Assembly (NCBI RefSeq): GCF_900142655.1
Contig: NZ_FRBQ01000001.1
Span: 64,115-128,114, forward strand
Length of the DNA: 64,000 nucleotides
Direction: 5' to 3'
DNA from: Phytopseudomonas punonensis
Lineage (GTDB): Bacteria > Pseudomonadota > Gammaproteobacteria > Pseudomonadales > Pseudomonadaceae
Made by a program: the position numbers and the translations under genes. The notes beneath the pieces are model-generated. The model saw only the letters and a list, made by a program, of their open reading frames with translations. It was not told the DNA's origin and ran no database searches. Below are positions 55,422 through 64,000 of the stretch, in pieces. Within the stretch, counting starts at the first letter, position 1. Every line of letters begins with the position of its first letter.

Positions 55422-56627
55422 ATGAGCACTCCCCCGCTATTCATCGCCCTGGTCAGCGAGACCTACAGCCCGGAAATCAACGGTGTGGCCAATACCCTTG
55501 GCCATCTGGTCAACGGGCTGCGCGCACGCGGCCATCGCCTGCAAGTGATACGCCCCCGGCAGCACCACGATGCCCCGGCCGCGAATAATGAGGATCTGCT
55601 GCTCACCCGCGGCTGGCCGTTGCCCGGTTATCGCGGCCTGCAATGGGGTCAGTCGGCGCGCCATAAGCTGCTGCGCCTGTGGCGACGCCAGCGTCCGGAT
55701 GTGCTGTATATCGCCACCGAAGGCCCACTAGGCCTGTCCGCCCTGCGCGCGGCGCGGCGTCTGCGCATACCGGTAATCAGCGGCTTTCACACCAACTTCC
55801 AGCAGTACACCGGGCACTATGGCATCACCTTGCTGACGCGCCTGCTAACCAACTATCTGCGCTGGTTTCACAACGCCTCACGCATGACCCTGGTGCCCAG
55901 CCTCAGCCAGCGCAGCGAGTTGCAACGCCGTGGCTTCGAGCGCCTGGAACTGCTCGCCCGTGGTGTCGATGCAGGGCTGTTCAACCCGGCCAGGCGTTGC
56001 GACGAATTGCGCCGCAGCTGGGGGCTGGCTGAGCAGGACATTGCCGTTTTGCATGTGGGCCGACTGGCTGCAGAAAAGAACCTGGACCTGTTGGTCAGCA
56101 CCTTCAATGCACTGCAGCGGCAGTGTGCAGGAGCAACGCTCCGACTGGTAGTGGTCGGCGACGGCCCGCAGCGCGAGAGCCTGCAGAAGCAGTTGCCAGA
56201 TGCACTGTTCTGCGGCATCCAGCGCGGTGAAACGCTGGCTCAGCACTATGCTAGCGGCGACATCTTTCTATTCCCCAGCCTTTCGGAAACCTTCGGCAAC
56301 GTGCTGCTCGAAGCCATGGCGTCGGGGCTTGGTGTGGTCGCCTTCGATCAGGCGGCGGCTGCCCAGCACATCGAGGATGGCCACAACGGCATGCTAGCCA
56401 GCGCCGATGACCAGCGCACCTTCATCGAAGCGGCCGGCTGGCTGATCGAGAACAGCGAGAACCTGCGCCGGGTGCGCCTGAATGCGCGCCAGCATGCGGC
56501 CAGGCAGAGCTGGTCGAGCATCGTCGAGCAATTCGAAGAGCACCTGCATGGCGCATTACAGAATGGCGTGGCATTAAGCGCCGCGCGCAGCACCGCACTG
56601 GCGATCGAAACCAAACGCGCGCACTGA
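55422..56627 (+). CDS. family 4 glycosyltransferase (GT-B fold)
   Basis: A 401-residue cytoplasmic glycosyltransferase. The N-terminal domain starts FIALVSETYSPEINGVANTL, typical of the GDP-mannose-dependent/phosphatidylinositol-mannosyltransferase-like group. The donor-binding C-terminal half has VLHVGRLAAEKNLDLLV and the E-x7-E type motif in FPSLSETFGNVLLEAMASGLGV. The acceptor and product are unknown. An in-frame ATG at 55398 is also possible. It follows cysZ by about 40 bases and may be cotranscribed. Confidence 0.88.
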   Translation: MSTPPLFIALVSETYSPEINGVANTLGHLVNGLRARGHRLQVIRPRQHHDAPAANNEDLLLTRGWPLPGYRGLQWGQSARHKLLRLWRRQRPDVLYIATEGPLGLSALRAARRLRIPVISGFHTNFQQYTGHYGITLLTRLLTNYLRWFHNASRMTLVPSLSQRSELQRRGFERLELLARGVDAGLFNPARRCDELRRSWGLAEQDIAVLHVGRLAAEKNLDLLVSTFNALQRQCAGATLRLVVVGDGPQRESLQKQLPDALFCGIQRGETLAQHYASGDIFLFPSLSETFGNVLLEAMASGLGVVAFDQAAAAQHIEDGHNGMLASADDQRTFIEAAGWLIENSENLRRVRLNARQHAARQSWSSIVEQFEEHLHGALQNGVALSAARSTALAIETKRAH

Positions 56628-56673
56628 AGATACGAAGGGTGTGAACGGCGGGCCGATCGCTCGGCCCAGGAAA

Positions 56674-57156
56674 TCAGGCCAAGGCTTTCTCGATGGCCTG
56701 GATCAGCGCAGGATCATCCGGCGCAGTGCGCGGCGAGAAACGCGCCAGCACGCGGCCATCCTGTCCCACCAGAAACTTCTCGAAATTCCAGGTGATGTCG
56801 CCTGGAAACTCGGCACCTTCGCCCGCCAACAGGCGATACAGCGGATGGCGAGCGTTGCCGTTGACCTCGAGCTTGCTGCTCAGCGGAAAGGTCACGCCGT
56901 AGTTGAGGCTGCAGAACTGCGCGATGGCCGCTTCGCTATCCGGCTCTTGCCCAGCGAACTGATTACACGGCACACCCAGCACGCTGAAACCCTGCGAGGC
57001 GTAAGTCTGCTGCAAACGCTCAAGCCCGGCATATTGAGGCGTGAGCCCGCATTTGGACGCGACATTGACCACCAGCACGACCTTGCCTTTGAGCGGAGCC
57101 AGCGGCAGCTCCTGGCCATCGAGTGCATGCAGGGTCAGGTCGTGAAAGGCGCTCAT
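56674..57156 (-). CDS. glutathione peroxidase family thiol peroxidase
   Basis: A 160-residue enzyme that reduces peroxides. The active-site cysteine is C36 in NVASKCGLTPQY (selenocysteine position), with the conserved glutamine in GVPCNQFAGQEP and the tryptophan in ITWNFEKFLV. The second cysteine at GVPCNQF suggests use of thioredoxin as reductant, as in other bacterial members. The ATG at 57156 is chosen because the conserved N-terminus begins there. Confidence 0.94.
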   Translation of the reverse strand: MSAFHDLTLHALDGQELPLAPLKGKVVLVVNVASKCGLTPQYAGLERLQQTYASQGFSVLGVPCNQFAGQEPDSEAAIAQFCSLNYGVTFPLSSKLEVNGNARHPLYRLLAGEGAEFPGDITWNFEKFLVGQDGRVLARFSPRTAPDDPALIQAIEKALA

Positions 57157-57253
57157 GATGTGGTGCTCCGGTAACGCAAAAGGCATGAATAAAACAGAAA
57201 ATCGCCGAGCTAGTTAACGCTGGCAAGGTGCTCACCACGGATGGCTGGGCACA

Positions 57254-57280
57254 AAAAAGGCGCCTGAAAAGGCGCCTTTT
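57254..57280 (-). terminator. intrinsic terminator of slyD
   Basis: AAAAGGCGCC and GGCGCCTTTT arms around TGAAAA-type spacer bases. On the minus strand it ends in a run of six T residues, about 70 bases past the slyD stop. Confidence 0.85.
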
Positions 57281-57349
57281 CGTGACTGCAGCTTAGCAGT
57301 CACAGATGACCATCTGCCAGCAGCGACTAAGCGGCTGCCGACATACGGA

Positions 57350-57835
57350 TCAGTGGTGATGACCACCTTCACCGTGCACGTGACCGTGGGCAACTTCTTC
57401 TTCGCTGGCATCGCGCACGTCAACGACCTTGACCGCGAAAGTCAGTCGCTGGCCAGCCAGCGGGTGGTTACCGTCGACAATTACGTCGTCGCCTTCCAGC
57501 TCGCGGATGGTGACGATCTGCATACCGCCATCCGGGCCGGACGCGTGGAACTGCATGCCAACTTCCAGTTCGTCGACGCCTTCGAACATCGAACGGTTCA
57601 GGGTGGCAACCAACTCAGCACTGTATTCGCCGTAGGCTTCTTCCGGCTCGACGGAAACGTTGACTTCGTCACCAGCCTGCTTGCCGACCAGGGCCTTCTC
57701 GAGACCGACGATGATGTTGCCAGCACCGTGCAGGTAGACCAGCGGCGCGCCGCCAGCGGAACTATCGATCACCTCACCGGCATCGTTGGTCAGGGTATAT
57801 TCGATGGAAACGGCCTTGTTGGCGGCGATCTGCAT
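57350..57835 (-). CDS. slyD: FKBP-type peptidyl-prolyl isomerase SlyD
   Basis: A 161-residue folding catalyst with chaperone activity. The FKBP domain is split by the IF insert (NEDAGEV-like start TNDAGEVIDSSAGGAPLVYLHG, insert about 70-120 with AYGEYSAELVATLNRSMF). The C-terminal tail is short and histidine-rich (HGHVHGEGGHHH), implying metal binding as in E. coli SlyD. ATG at 57835 has AAGG nine bases upstream. It diverges from ackA. Confidence 0.95.
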   Translation of the reverse strand: MQIAANKAVSIEYTLTNDAGEVIDSSAGGAPLVYLHGAGNIIVGLEKALVGKQAGDEVNVSVEPEEAYGEYSAELVATLNRSMFEGVDELEVGMQFHASGPDGGMQIVTIRELEGDDVIVDGNHPLAGQRLTFAVKVVDVRDASEEEVAHGHVHGEGGHHH

Positions 57836-58147
57836 GGGGCGAACCTTTTGCTCGAGGAAAATGAACGTGAGATTGTAACCAACGGCGGGGGCGAAAGCGA
57901 CCCAAGCCCAGACGGGCGGGACGCAGCCGGGGTTACTCTGGTCGGTTTTGAGCAAGATCATGACGGCCATTGGGTAGCTGTCTTATCTTGTGGTCATACT
58001 CAGCACCTGCGCCATCAGCCGCCTTGGCAAAATCGCGCCTGGGTGCTTGATGCCGCGCAGCGCCATGCGCATATCGGCACGAACTTCACCTGTGGCTGGT
58101 GTGTCGCAACACTGGCTCCAACGCCTTCTGATGCTAAGGACTCTTGA
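57836..58147. other. non-coding gap between slyD and ackA
   Basis: The 312-base region between the divergent genes shows no credible coding sequence, repeat or hairpin. It must contain both promoters, but neither could be assigned with confidence. Confidence 0.5.
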
Positions 58148-59332
58148 ATGCCCGCACGCAATATTCTGGTGATCAACTGCGGTAGCTCCTCGATCAAATT
58201 TGCCCTGGTCGATCCTGATCAGCAGCAATTCGCGATCAGCGGCCTGGCAGAGCGCCTCGGCAGCGCCGACGCTGCTTTGCATTGGCAGCGAGATGGCGTC
58301 AAACACACCCAGGCCATCCCCGGAGACGATCACCGCGCTGCGCTCGTTCACCTGCTGCAGCAGGTGCAGGAAGCAACAGGCGGCCAGCTGCATGGTATTG
58401 GTCATCGCGTGGTACACGGTGGCGAGCACTTCACCAGTGCCCAACGCTTGGACGATGAAGTGATCGCAGCGATTCGTGCAGTTGCGCCGCTGGCTCCGCT
58501 GCACAACCCGGCAGGCCTACTTGGTATCGAAGCGGCACTGGCCCTATATCCGCAGCTGCCACAAGTTGCTGTGTTCGACACCGCCTTCCACCAGAGCCTG
58601 CCCGAACACGCCTTCCGCTACGCCGTGCCGGAGCAGCTGTACCGCGACCACGGCGTACGCCGCTACGGTTTTCACGGTACCAGCCACCGCTTCGTCAGCG
58701 CCCGTGCAGCCGAACTCACCGGTCTGCCGGCGGACGACAGCGCCTGGCTGGTCGCCCACCTGGGCAATGGCTGCTCGACCTGCGCGGTGGTCAACGGCCA
58801 GAGCCGCGACACCAGCATGGGCCTGACACCGCTCGAAGGCCTGGTGATGGGCACCCGCAGCGGTGATGTCGACCCTAACCTGCACAGTCACCTGTCACGC
58901 ACGCTGGGCTGGAGCCTGGAGCAGATTGATCGCATGCTCAACCATGACAGCGGCCTGCTCGGCCTGTCCGGCCTGTCCAACGACATGCGCAGCCTGGAGC
59001 AAGCACGTGACGAAGGGCATGCCGGCGCCACCCTGGCCATCGAAGTATTCTGCTACCGCCTGGCCAAATCCCTGGCGGCCATGAGCTGCGCTCTGCAGCG
59101 TCTGGACGGGCTGATCTTCACTGGCGGTATCGGCGAGAACTCGCCGCTGATCCGCAGCAAAACCGTCGCTCACTTAGGCCTGCTCGGCCTGAAGCTGGAC
59201 GACACCGCCAACGATCGTTGTCTGCGCGGTGTCAGCGGCCCGATCAACGCGCAAAACCATACGCGGGTGCTGGTGGTGCCCACCAACGAAGAACGGCAGA
59301 TCGCCCTCGACACGCTGGCACTGCTCGACTGA
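58148..59332 (+). CDS. ackA: acetate kinase
   Basis: A 394-residue enzyme that converts acetyl phosphate and ADP to acetate and ATP, or the reverse. Signature 1 is [15 protein letters not shown] at the N-terminus and signature 2 is [15 protein letters not shown]. The HLGNGCS and [19 protein letters not shown] blocks are also present, together with [13 protein letters not shown] near the C-terminus. It forms an operon with pta, which begins 14 bases downstream. Confidence 0.97.
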   Translation: MPARNILVINCGSSSIKFALVDPDQQQFAISGLAERLGSADAALHWQRDGVKHTQAIPGDDHRAALVHLLQQVQEATGGQLHGIGHRVVHGGEHFTSAQRLDDEVIAAIRAVAPLAPLHNPAGLLGIEAALALYPQLPQVAVFDTAFHQSLPEHAFRYAVPEQLYRDHGVRRYGFHGTSHRFVSARAAELTGLPADDSAWLVAHLGNGCSTCAVVNGQSRDTSMGLTPLEGLVMGTRSGDVDPNLHSHLSRTLGWSLEQIDRMLNHDSGLLGLSGLSNDMRSLEQARDEGHAGATLAIEVFCYRLAKSLAAMSCALQRLDGLIFTGGIGENSPLIRSKTVAHLGLLGLKLDDTANDRCLRGVSGPINAQNHTRVLVVPTNEERQIALDTLALLD

Positions 59333-59345
59333 TACGGAGAACCCC

Positions 59346-61439
59346 ATGCACACCTTTTTCATCTCCCCGACCGGCTTCGGCGTCGGCCTCACCTCCATCA
59401 GCCTGGGCCTGGTCGGCGCGCTAGAGCGGGCCGGCCTCAAGGTCGGCTTCTTCAAGCCCATCGCCCAGCCGCACCAGGGCGACGCCGGCCCCGAGCGTTC
59501 CAGCGAGCTGGTTGCGCGCACCCACGGCCTGCATTCACCCAAGCCGCTGGCCCTCGCCCACGTCGAACGCCGACTCGGCGACGGCGACCTGGATGAACTG
59601 CTCGAAGAAATCATCAGCCTCTACCAGGAGGCCGCCAAAGACAAAGACGTGGTGATCGTCGAAGGCATGGTGCCGACGCGCCAGGCCAGTTACGCCGCGC
59701 GGGTCAACTTTCATCTGGCCAAGAGCCTGGATGCCGACGTGATTCTGGTCTCGGCGCCGGAGCAGGAAAGCCTGGGCGAGCTGTGCGACCGCGTGGAGAT
59801 TCAAGCCCAGCAGTTCGGCGGGCCGAAGGACCCCAAGGTACTTGGTGTGATCCTCAACAAGATCCGCAGCGACGATGGCCTGGAAGCCTTCACCGCACGC
59901 TTGCGTGAACAATCCTCCTTGCTGCGTCACCCGGAATTCCGCCTGCTCGGTTGCATCCCCTGGCTCGACGAGCTGAACGCACCGCGCACCCGCGACATCG
60001 CCGAACTGCTCGGCGCCCGCGTACTCAACGCCGGCGACTACGAACAACGGCGCATGACCAAGATCGTGCTCTGTGCCCGCGCCGTGGCCAACACCGTGCA
60101 ATTGCTCAAGCCCGGCACGCTGGTAGTCACGCCGGGTGATCGCGACGACATCATTCTTGCCGCCAGCCTGGCCGCCATGAACGGCATGCCATTGGCTGGC
60201 CTGCTGCTGTGCAGCGACTTCGCCCCCGACCCGCGCATCATGGAGCTGTGCCGTGGCGCCCTGCAGAGCGGCCTGCCGGTGATGACCGTGAGCACCGGCT
60301 CCTACGACACGGCCACCAACCTGAACCGCCTGAACAAGGAAATTCCGGTCGACGACAAGGAGCGCGCCGAGAAGGTCGCCGACTTCGTCGCCAGCCACAT
60401 CGATCACGACTGGCTGGCCGCCCGTTGCGGCAGCCCGCGCGAGCTGCGCCTGTCGCCGCCGGCGTTCCGTTATCAACTGGTGCAGCAGGCCAAGGCTGCC
60501 AACAAACGCATCGTCCTGCCTGAAGGCGCCGAGCCGCGCACTGTGCAAGCCGCCGCTATCTGCCAGGCACGCGGAATCGCCCGTTGCGTACTGCTGGCCA
60601 AGCCCGAGGAGGTGCACAGCGTGGCCCAGGCCCAGGGCATCGAACTGCCGCCAGGGCTGGAGATTCTCGATCCGGATCTGATTCGCGAGCGCTACGTCGA
60701 GCCGATGGTCGAGCTGCGCAAGGGCAAGGGCCTCAACGCACCGATGGCCAGCGCCCAGCTCGAAGACACCGTGGTGCTCGGCACCATGATGCTGGCGCTG
60801 GACGAGGTTGATGGCCTGGTATCCGGCGCCGTGCACACCACCGCCAACACCATCCGCCCGGCGCTGCAGTTGATCAAGACCGCGCCCGGCTACAACTTGG
60901 TGTCCTCGGTGTTCTTCATGCTGCTGCCGGATCAGGTTCTGGTATACGGCGACTGCGCGGTAAACCCCGACCCTAACGCCGAGCAGTTGGCGGAAATCGC
61001 CCTGCAGAGCGCCAACTCGGCCCAGGCCTTCGGTATTCCGCCGCGGGTAGCGATGCTCAGCTATTCCACCGGTGATTCGGGCAGCGGCGAGGAAGTGGAA
61101 AAAGTCCGCGAGGCAACACGCATAGCACGCGAAGCCAACCCACAATTGCTAGTCGACGGCCCCCTGCAGTACGACGCCGCCGCCATCGAAAGCGTCGGCC
61201 GGCAGAAAGCCCCCAACAGCCCGGTAGCCGGTCGCGCCACGGTGTTTATCTTCCCGGACCTGAACACAGGCAACACCACCTACAAGGCCGTACAGCGCAG
61301 CGCCGACTGCATCAGCGTCGGCCCCATGCTGCAGGGCCTGCGCAAGCCGGTGAACGACCTGTCGCGCGGCGCGCTGGTCGACGATATCGTCTTCACCATC
61401 GCCCTGACTGCCATCCAGGCTGCCAACATGCGCCAGTGA
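59346..61439 (+). CDS. pta: phosphate acetyltransferase (long form)
   Basis: A 697-residue enzyme that converts acetyl-CoA and phosphate to acetyl phosphate. It is the long bacterial form: an N-terminal P-loop/BioD-like domain (about 1-230, MHTFFISPTGFGVGLTSISLG), a DRTGG domain in the middle (to about 350) and the catalytic PTA/PTB domain (about 375-690, with IVLPEGAEPRTVQAAAI, LVSGAVHTTANTIRPALQLI and FPDLNTGNTTYKAVQR). GGAG lies eight bases before the ATG. Confidence 0.97.
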   Translation: MHTFFISPTGFGVGLTSISLGLVGALERAGLKVGFFKPIAQPHQGDAGPERSSELVARTHGLHSPKPLALAHVERRLGDGDLDELLEEIISLYQEAAKDKDVVIVEGMVPTRQASYAARVNFHLAKSLDADVILVSAPEQESLGELCDRVEIQAQQFGGPKDPKVLGVILNKIRSDDGLEAFTARLREQSSLLRHPEFRLLGCIPWLDELNAPRTRDIAELLGARVLNAGDYEQRRMTKIVLCARAVANTVQLLKPGTLVVTPGDRDDIILAASLAAMNGMPLAGLLLCSDFAPDPRIMELCRGALQSGLPVMTVSTGSYDTATNLNRLNKEIPVDDKERAEKVADFVASHIDHDWLAARCGSPRELRLSPPAFRYQLVQQAKAANKRIVLPEGAEPRTVQAAAICQARGIARCVLLAKPEEVHSVAQAQGIELPPGLEILDPDLIRERYVEPMVELRKGKGLNAPMASAQLEDTVVLGTMMLALDEVDGLVSGAVHTTANTIRPALQLIKTAPGYNLVSSVFFMLLPDQVLVYGDCAVNPDPNAEQLAEIALQSANSAQAFGIPPRVAMLSYSTGDSGSGEEVEKVREATRIAREANPQLLVDGPLQYDAAAIESVGRQKAPNSPVAGRATVFIFPDLNTGNTTYKAVQRSADCISVGPMLQGLRKPVNDLSRGALVDDIVFTIALTAIQAANMRQ

Positions 61440-61446
61440 AACGGGC

Positions 61447-61484
61447 CGATCCGAGCGCGGGTGACACACCCCGCATTCGGATCG
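61447..61484 (+). terminator. hairpin after pta
   Basis: CGATCCGA... and ...TCGGATCG form an imperfect stem (61447-61460 with 61470-61484) just behind the pta stop. There is no T-run, so it may be only a 3'-end structure. Confidence 0.4.
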
Positions 61485-61574
61485 ACTTGCAGTTCCATCG
61501 CCAATCATTAATCTGTGCGCCAATTGCGGCCAGCGCTATAGCTGGCCGCCAACCTGCCTGAGGTTCGCACGTCC

Positions 61575-62474
61575 ATGCTGCACTTTCTGCCTGCCCCGGT
61601 GCTCGGCCTTTTGGGTAGCGTCTCGCTGGCGCTCAATACCCTGTTCTGGTGCGTACCTCTGTTCACCGTCACGCTGCTGCGTATCCTGCTGCCACTGCCG
61701 ATTGTGCAACGCGCCAGCGATCGCGTGATGACATTCATTCAGGAAGGCTGGATCAGCTGCAACAAAACCTGGATGCAGGTGCTGGGTAAAACCCGCTGGC
61801 ACATCGAGGGTGACCAGAAATTCGACTATGAACATTCCTACCTGGTAACCAGTAACCACCAAAGCTGGGTGGATATTCTGGTGCTGCAGTACCTGCTCAA
61901 CCGACGCGTCCGACCGCTGAAGTTCTTCCTCAAACAGGAACTGATCTGGGTGCCGGTTATCGGTTTGTGCTGGTGGGCGCTGGGCTTTCCCTTCATGAAG
62001 CGTTACTCGAAGCAATACCTGGCCAAGCACCCGGAAAAGAAAGGCAAGGATCTACAGACCACGCGACGCACCTGCGCCAAGTTCCGTAATAACCCGGTGG
62101 GCATCTTCAATTTCGCCGAAGGCACGCGCTTCACCCCCGCCAAGCATCAGGAGCAACAGTCGCCCTACCGCTACCTGCTCAAACCCAAAGCTGGCGGCCT
62201 GGCCTTCGTGCTCGATGCCATGGGCGAGCAACTGCACGGCATGATCAACGTCACGCTGCATTACCCGCAGGGTAGCCCCGGCTTCTGGACATTACTCAGT
62301 GGCCAGTTGGAGGATGTGGTCGTGGTCGTCGAACAGCTACCGATTCCCACACACTTCATCGGCCGCGCCTACGACCAGGATGAGATCTATCGCAAAGACT
62401 TCCAGCAGTGGGTCAATACGCTCTGGGAAGACAAGGACAGCCTGCTCGAGCGTTTGCATCAGCAACACCCCTAA
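61575..62474 (+). CDS. 1-acyl-glycerol-3-phosphate acyltransferase-like protein
   Basis: A 299-residue inner-membrane PlsC-family acyltransferase of the YihG type. A long N-terminal hydrophobic part (about 5-45) precedes the catalytic motif NHQSWVD (NHx4D, about 93-99), then KQELIWVPVIG, and FAEGTRFT (about 180-187), the acceptor-binding motif. It probably acylates lysophosphatidic acid or a related lysophospholipid in the membrane. Confidence 0.9.
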   Translation: MLHFLPAPVLGLLGSVSLALNTLFWCVPLFTVTLLRILLPLPIVQRASDRVMTFIQEGWISCNKTWMQVLGKTRWHIEGDQKFDYEHSYLVTSNHQSWVDILVLQYLLNRRVRPLKFFLKQELIWVPVIGLCWWALGFPFMKRYSKQYLAKHPEKKGKDLQTTRRTCAKFRNNPVGIFNFAEGTRFTPAKHQEQQSPYRYLLKPKAGGLAFVLDAMGEQLHGMINVTLHYPQGSPGFWTLLSGQLEDVVVVVEQLPIPTHFIGRAYDQDEIYRKDFQQWVNTLWEDKDSLLERLHQQHP

Positions 62475-62477
62475 CGC

Positions 62478-63803
62478 TCAATTTTGCGGGCATAGATCGG
62501 TTTCGTAGAAACGATACTGTCGCCGCCCGCCGCGCTTGGCCGCATACATTGCCGTATCGGCAGCGCGCAGCAGATCTTCGACACTGCTGCCATCAGTCGG
62601 TAGGCAAGCGATACCGATGCTAACGCCAAGACCTGGCTGACCGCCCTCGCCCGCCCCTTCACTGACTACCTGCTGGATCAGTTTTTGCGCCACCGAGGCG
62701 GCCTCGGCCGGGTCACTCAGGCTGTCGAGGATCACCGTGAATTCGTCACCGCCGATGCGCGCCAGGCGGTCGTATGGCCTCAAGCAGGCCTTGAGCTGAA
62801 CGCTCACCTGACGCAGTACTTGGTCGCCACGCTCGTGACCCAGGGTGTCATTGATGTGCTTGAAGCCATCCAGATCCAGATACAGCAAGGCGGCCTTCTG
62901 ACCGGTGCGCTGATGGCGGGAGATCGAGGCCTGCAGCTCCTGCAGAAAGCCGCGACGGTTGAGCAGCCCGGTTAGGGCATCGGTAATGGCCAATGCTTCG
63001 AGCTGGTGATGCAAGTCGCGCACCCTCGACATATCCAGCGCGAGCAGGATCATCCCGTGGGCATCGTCGGGCAGCGGCGAACAGGACAGCGCCACCGGCA
63101 CGACGCCACCGCCACGCGTATGTAGATTGGCATCGTGCAAACGCAAGTGCTCACGGCGCCGCCAATGCTCATAAAAGCTCGACTCCTGCCACTGCAGATG
63201 CCCAGGCACATCGACCCAGGAAAGTAATTCGCTGCCTGTAAGCTCGCCCTCCTGGCAGCCGAGCATCCGAGTGATCGCAGGGTTGGCAAAGCGTATGCGG
63301 CCATCATCGCCCACCACCAGAATGCCTTCAGCGGTATTGTCGAGGATCGACGCATTGAAGGCCCGCTCGCGCTCCAACTGCAGGCTCATGCGTCGCAGAT
63401 CGCGGCGATACTGCTCATGTTCAAGCAGCGCACGTACCTTGTGGAGCAACATGGCGGGCTGGACAGGCTTGGCGATGAAATCCATCGCTCCGGCACCGTA
63501 ACCTTGACCGAGAATCTCGTCAGTCTGGGCCATGCCGGAAACGAAGATGATCGGCGTGAATCGAGTGTGCGGATCAGCACGCATACGCCGCGCGACCTCG
63601 AAGCCATCCATACGCGGCATCTGCACATCGAGCAGCACCAGGCCCACGTGCCCCTGCGCCAGGTACTCAAGCGCTTCAGCGCCCGAATCAACACAGTGAA
63701 CAGGCTGTTCGATGGCCTCGAGCAGCTCCTGCATGTCATCAAGATTGTCTTGCCGATCATCGACGACCAGTATTTCCAGCGGTTCTTCCCGATCCAGTAG
63801 CAC
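62478..63803 (-). CDS. response-regulator diguanylate cyclase (REC-PAS-GGDEF)
   Basis: A 441-residue protein that probably makes cyclic di-GMP when activated. The receiver domain (about 10-128) has the phosphorylated aspartate D59 (LLDVQMPRMDGFEV), the DD pair at 15-16 and KPVQP. A PAS domain (about 150-265, ILDNTAEGILVVGDDGRIRFA) follows. The C-terminal cyclase domain has an intact GGDEF at 351-355 and the inhibitory I-site RPYD at 342-345, exactly five residues upstream. No histidine kinase gene is adjacent. It is convergent with the acyltransferase gene. Confidence 0.93.
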   Translation of the reverse strand: MLLDREEPLEILVVDDRQDNLDDMQELLEAIEQPVHCVDSGAEALEYLAQGHVGLVLLDVQMPRMDGFEVARRMRADPHTRFTPIIFVSGMAQTDEILGQGYGAGAMDFIAKPVQPAMLLHKVRALLEHEQYRRDLRRMSLQLERERAFNASILDNTAEGILVVGDDGRIRFANPAITRMLGCQEGELTGSELLSWVDVPGHLQWQESSFYEHWRRREHLRLHDANLHTRGGGVVPVALSCSPLPDDAHGMILLALDMSRVRDLHHQLEALAITDALTGLLNRRGFLQELQASISRHQRTGQKAALLYLDLDGFKHINDTLGHERGDQVLRQVSVQLKACLRPYDRLARIGGDEFTVILDSLSDPAEAASVAQKLIQQVVSEGAGEGGQPGLGVSIGIACLPTDGSSVEDLLRAADTAMYAAKRGGRRQYRFYETDLCPQN

Positions 63804-63904
63804 CTCTACCTCCCTGCCTGCATCGCTTCACGGCTCGACCATTGATCAGCAGAGTCTAGCTCTCGCCTGCGCGGTAGCCACACCATCGAATCGACAGCCA
63901 AGAA

Positions 63905-63926
63905 AAACCCCGCCGAAGCGGGGTTT
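63905..63926 (-). terminator. intrinsic terminator of the OmpA-like gene at the right edge
   Basis: AAACCCCGC / GCGGGGTTT arms around CGAA, ending on the minus strand in TTTTT. It is about 30 bases beyond the stop of the truncated gene. Confidence 0.85.
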
Positions 63927-63958
63927 CAGGCAAGGATTTCAAATACGGCCGGACAGGA

Positions 63959-64000
63959 TCACAGCGGCCGCAGGTTGATCTCCACGCGGCGGTTCTGCGC
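63959..64000 (-). CDS. OmpA-family protein, last 13 residues (truncated by window edge)
   Basis: The minus-strand reading from base 64000 to the stop at 63959 gives AQNRRVEINLRPL. This is the C-terminal end of an OmpA peptidoglycan-binding domain, nearly identical to the matching segment of the lipoprotein at 47257-47949. Everything upstream lies outside the window. Confidence 0.7.
   Translation of the reverse strand, partial: AQNRRVEINLRPL

Overview
This is a GC-rich 64-kb chromosomal segment whose genes are almost all typical of Pseudomonas (Gammaproteobacteria). The set fits the P. mendocina / P. alcaliphila / P. pseudoalcaligenes side of the genus, but that placement is inference: no rRNA or other typing gene is present. 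Gene density is high, and no CRISPR array, tRNA, rRNA, intact insertion sequence or prophage was seen. From memory of PAO1, the order of the blocks from the Mrp antiporter to quiP and from dcd to nth resembles that genome (roughly PA1059-PA1032 and PA3480-PA3496).

Layout. 1-6 kb: the valS 3' end, a small winged-helix protein, a 238-bp mobile-repeat relic, an SLC13/RCK transporter, a hemerythrin, the rRNA methyltransferase rlmF and a DUF998 membrane protein. 6-13.5 kb: an FAD dehydrogenase, a (CTG)n tract, and the complete six-gene Mrp-type Na+/H+ antiporter operon with fused A and B subunits. 13.8-18.4 kb: a glycine-zipper lipoprotein and a D-glycerate module (glycerate kinase, GntP-type permease, CdaR-type regulator). 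18.4-31.6 kb: pdxH, OmpA-like lipoproteins, a serine hydrolase, an exported clan-A glycoside hydrolase, dinG, a CopD-like protein, a collagen-like exported protein, and several small conserved proteins including two SEC-C metal-binding ones. 31.7-34.3 kb: quiP-type acyl-homoserine-lactone acylase.

34.3-44.3 kb is the most informative region: an assimilatory nitrate locus. nasB-nasA-cobA (electron transfer flavoprotein, molybdenum nitrate reductase, siroheme methyltransferase) is followed by a NIT-ANTAR nitrate-sensing antiterminator (nasR type) and by nrtABD (nitrate ABC transporter). Each of the three units is preceded by a GG-N10-GC sigma-54-like promoter. The two effector operons also carry leader attenuators with AnnGnn hexaloop hairpins overlapping an intrinsic terminator, the known ANTAR target architecture. 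The model is nitrogen limitation (sigma-54) for initiation and nitrate/nitrite (NasR) for elongation. The nitrite reductase genes nirBD are not in the locus.

44.3-53.2 kb: a small conserved protein, an orphan sigma-22-like promoter/terminator pair, dcd, a cold-shock protein, apbC/mrp, an OmpA-like lipoprotein, metG, a DUF4349 lipoprotein, a solitary RnfB-like ferredoxin, nth and a PA3496-like small protein. 53.3-64 kb: a 140-bp MITE, trxB, cysZ, a glycosyltransferase, a glutathione peroxidase, slyD, ackA-pta, an acyltransferase, a response-regulator diguanylate cyclase, and the 3' end of another OmpA-family gene.

Two related miniature elements (1208-1445 and 53300-53439) share terminal inverted repeats and TNA target duplications. 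In both cases the duplicated trinucleotide is exactly the stop codon of the neighbouring gene.
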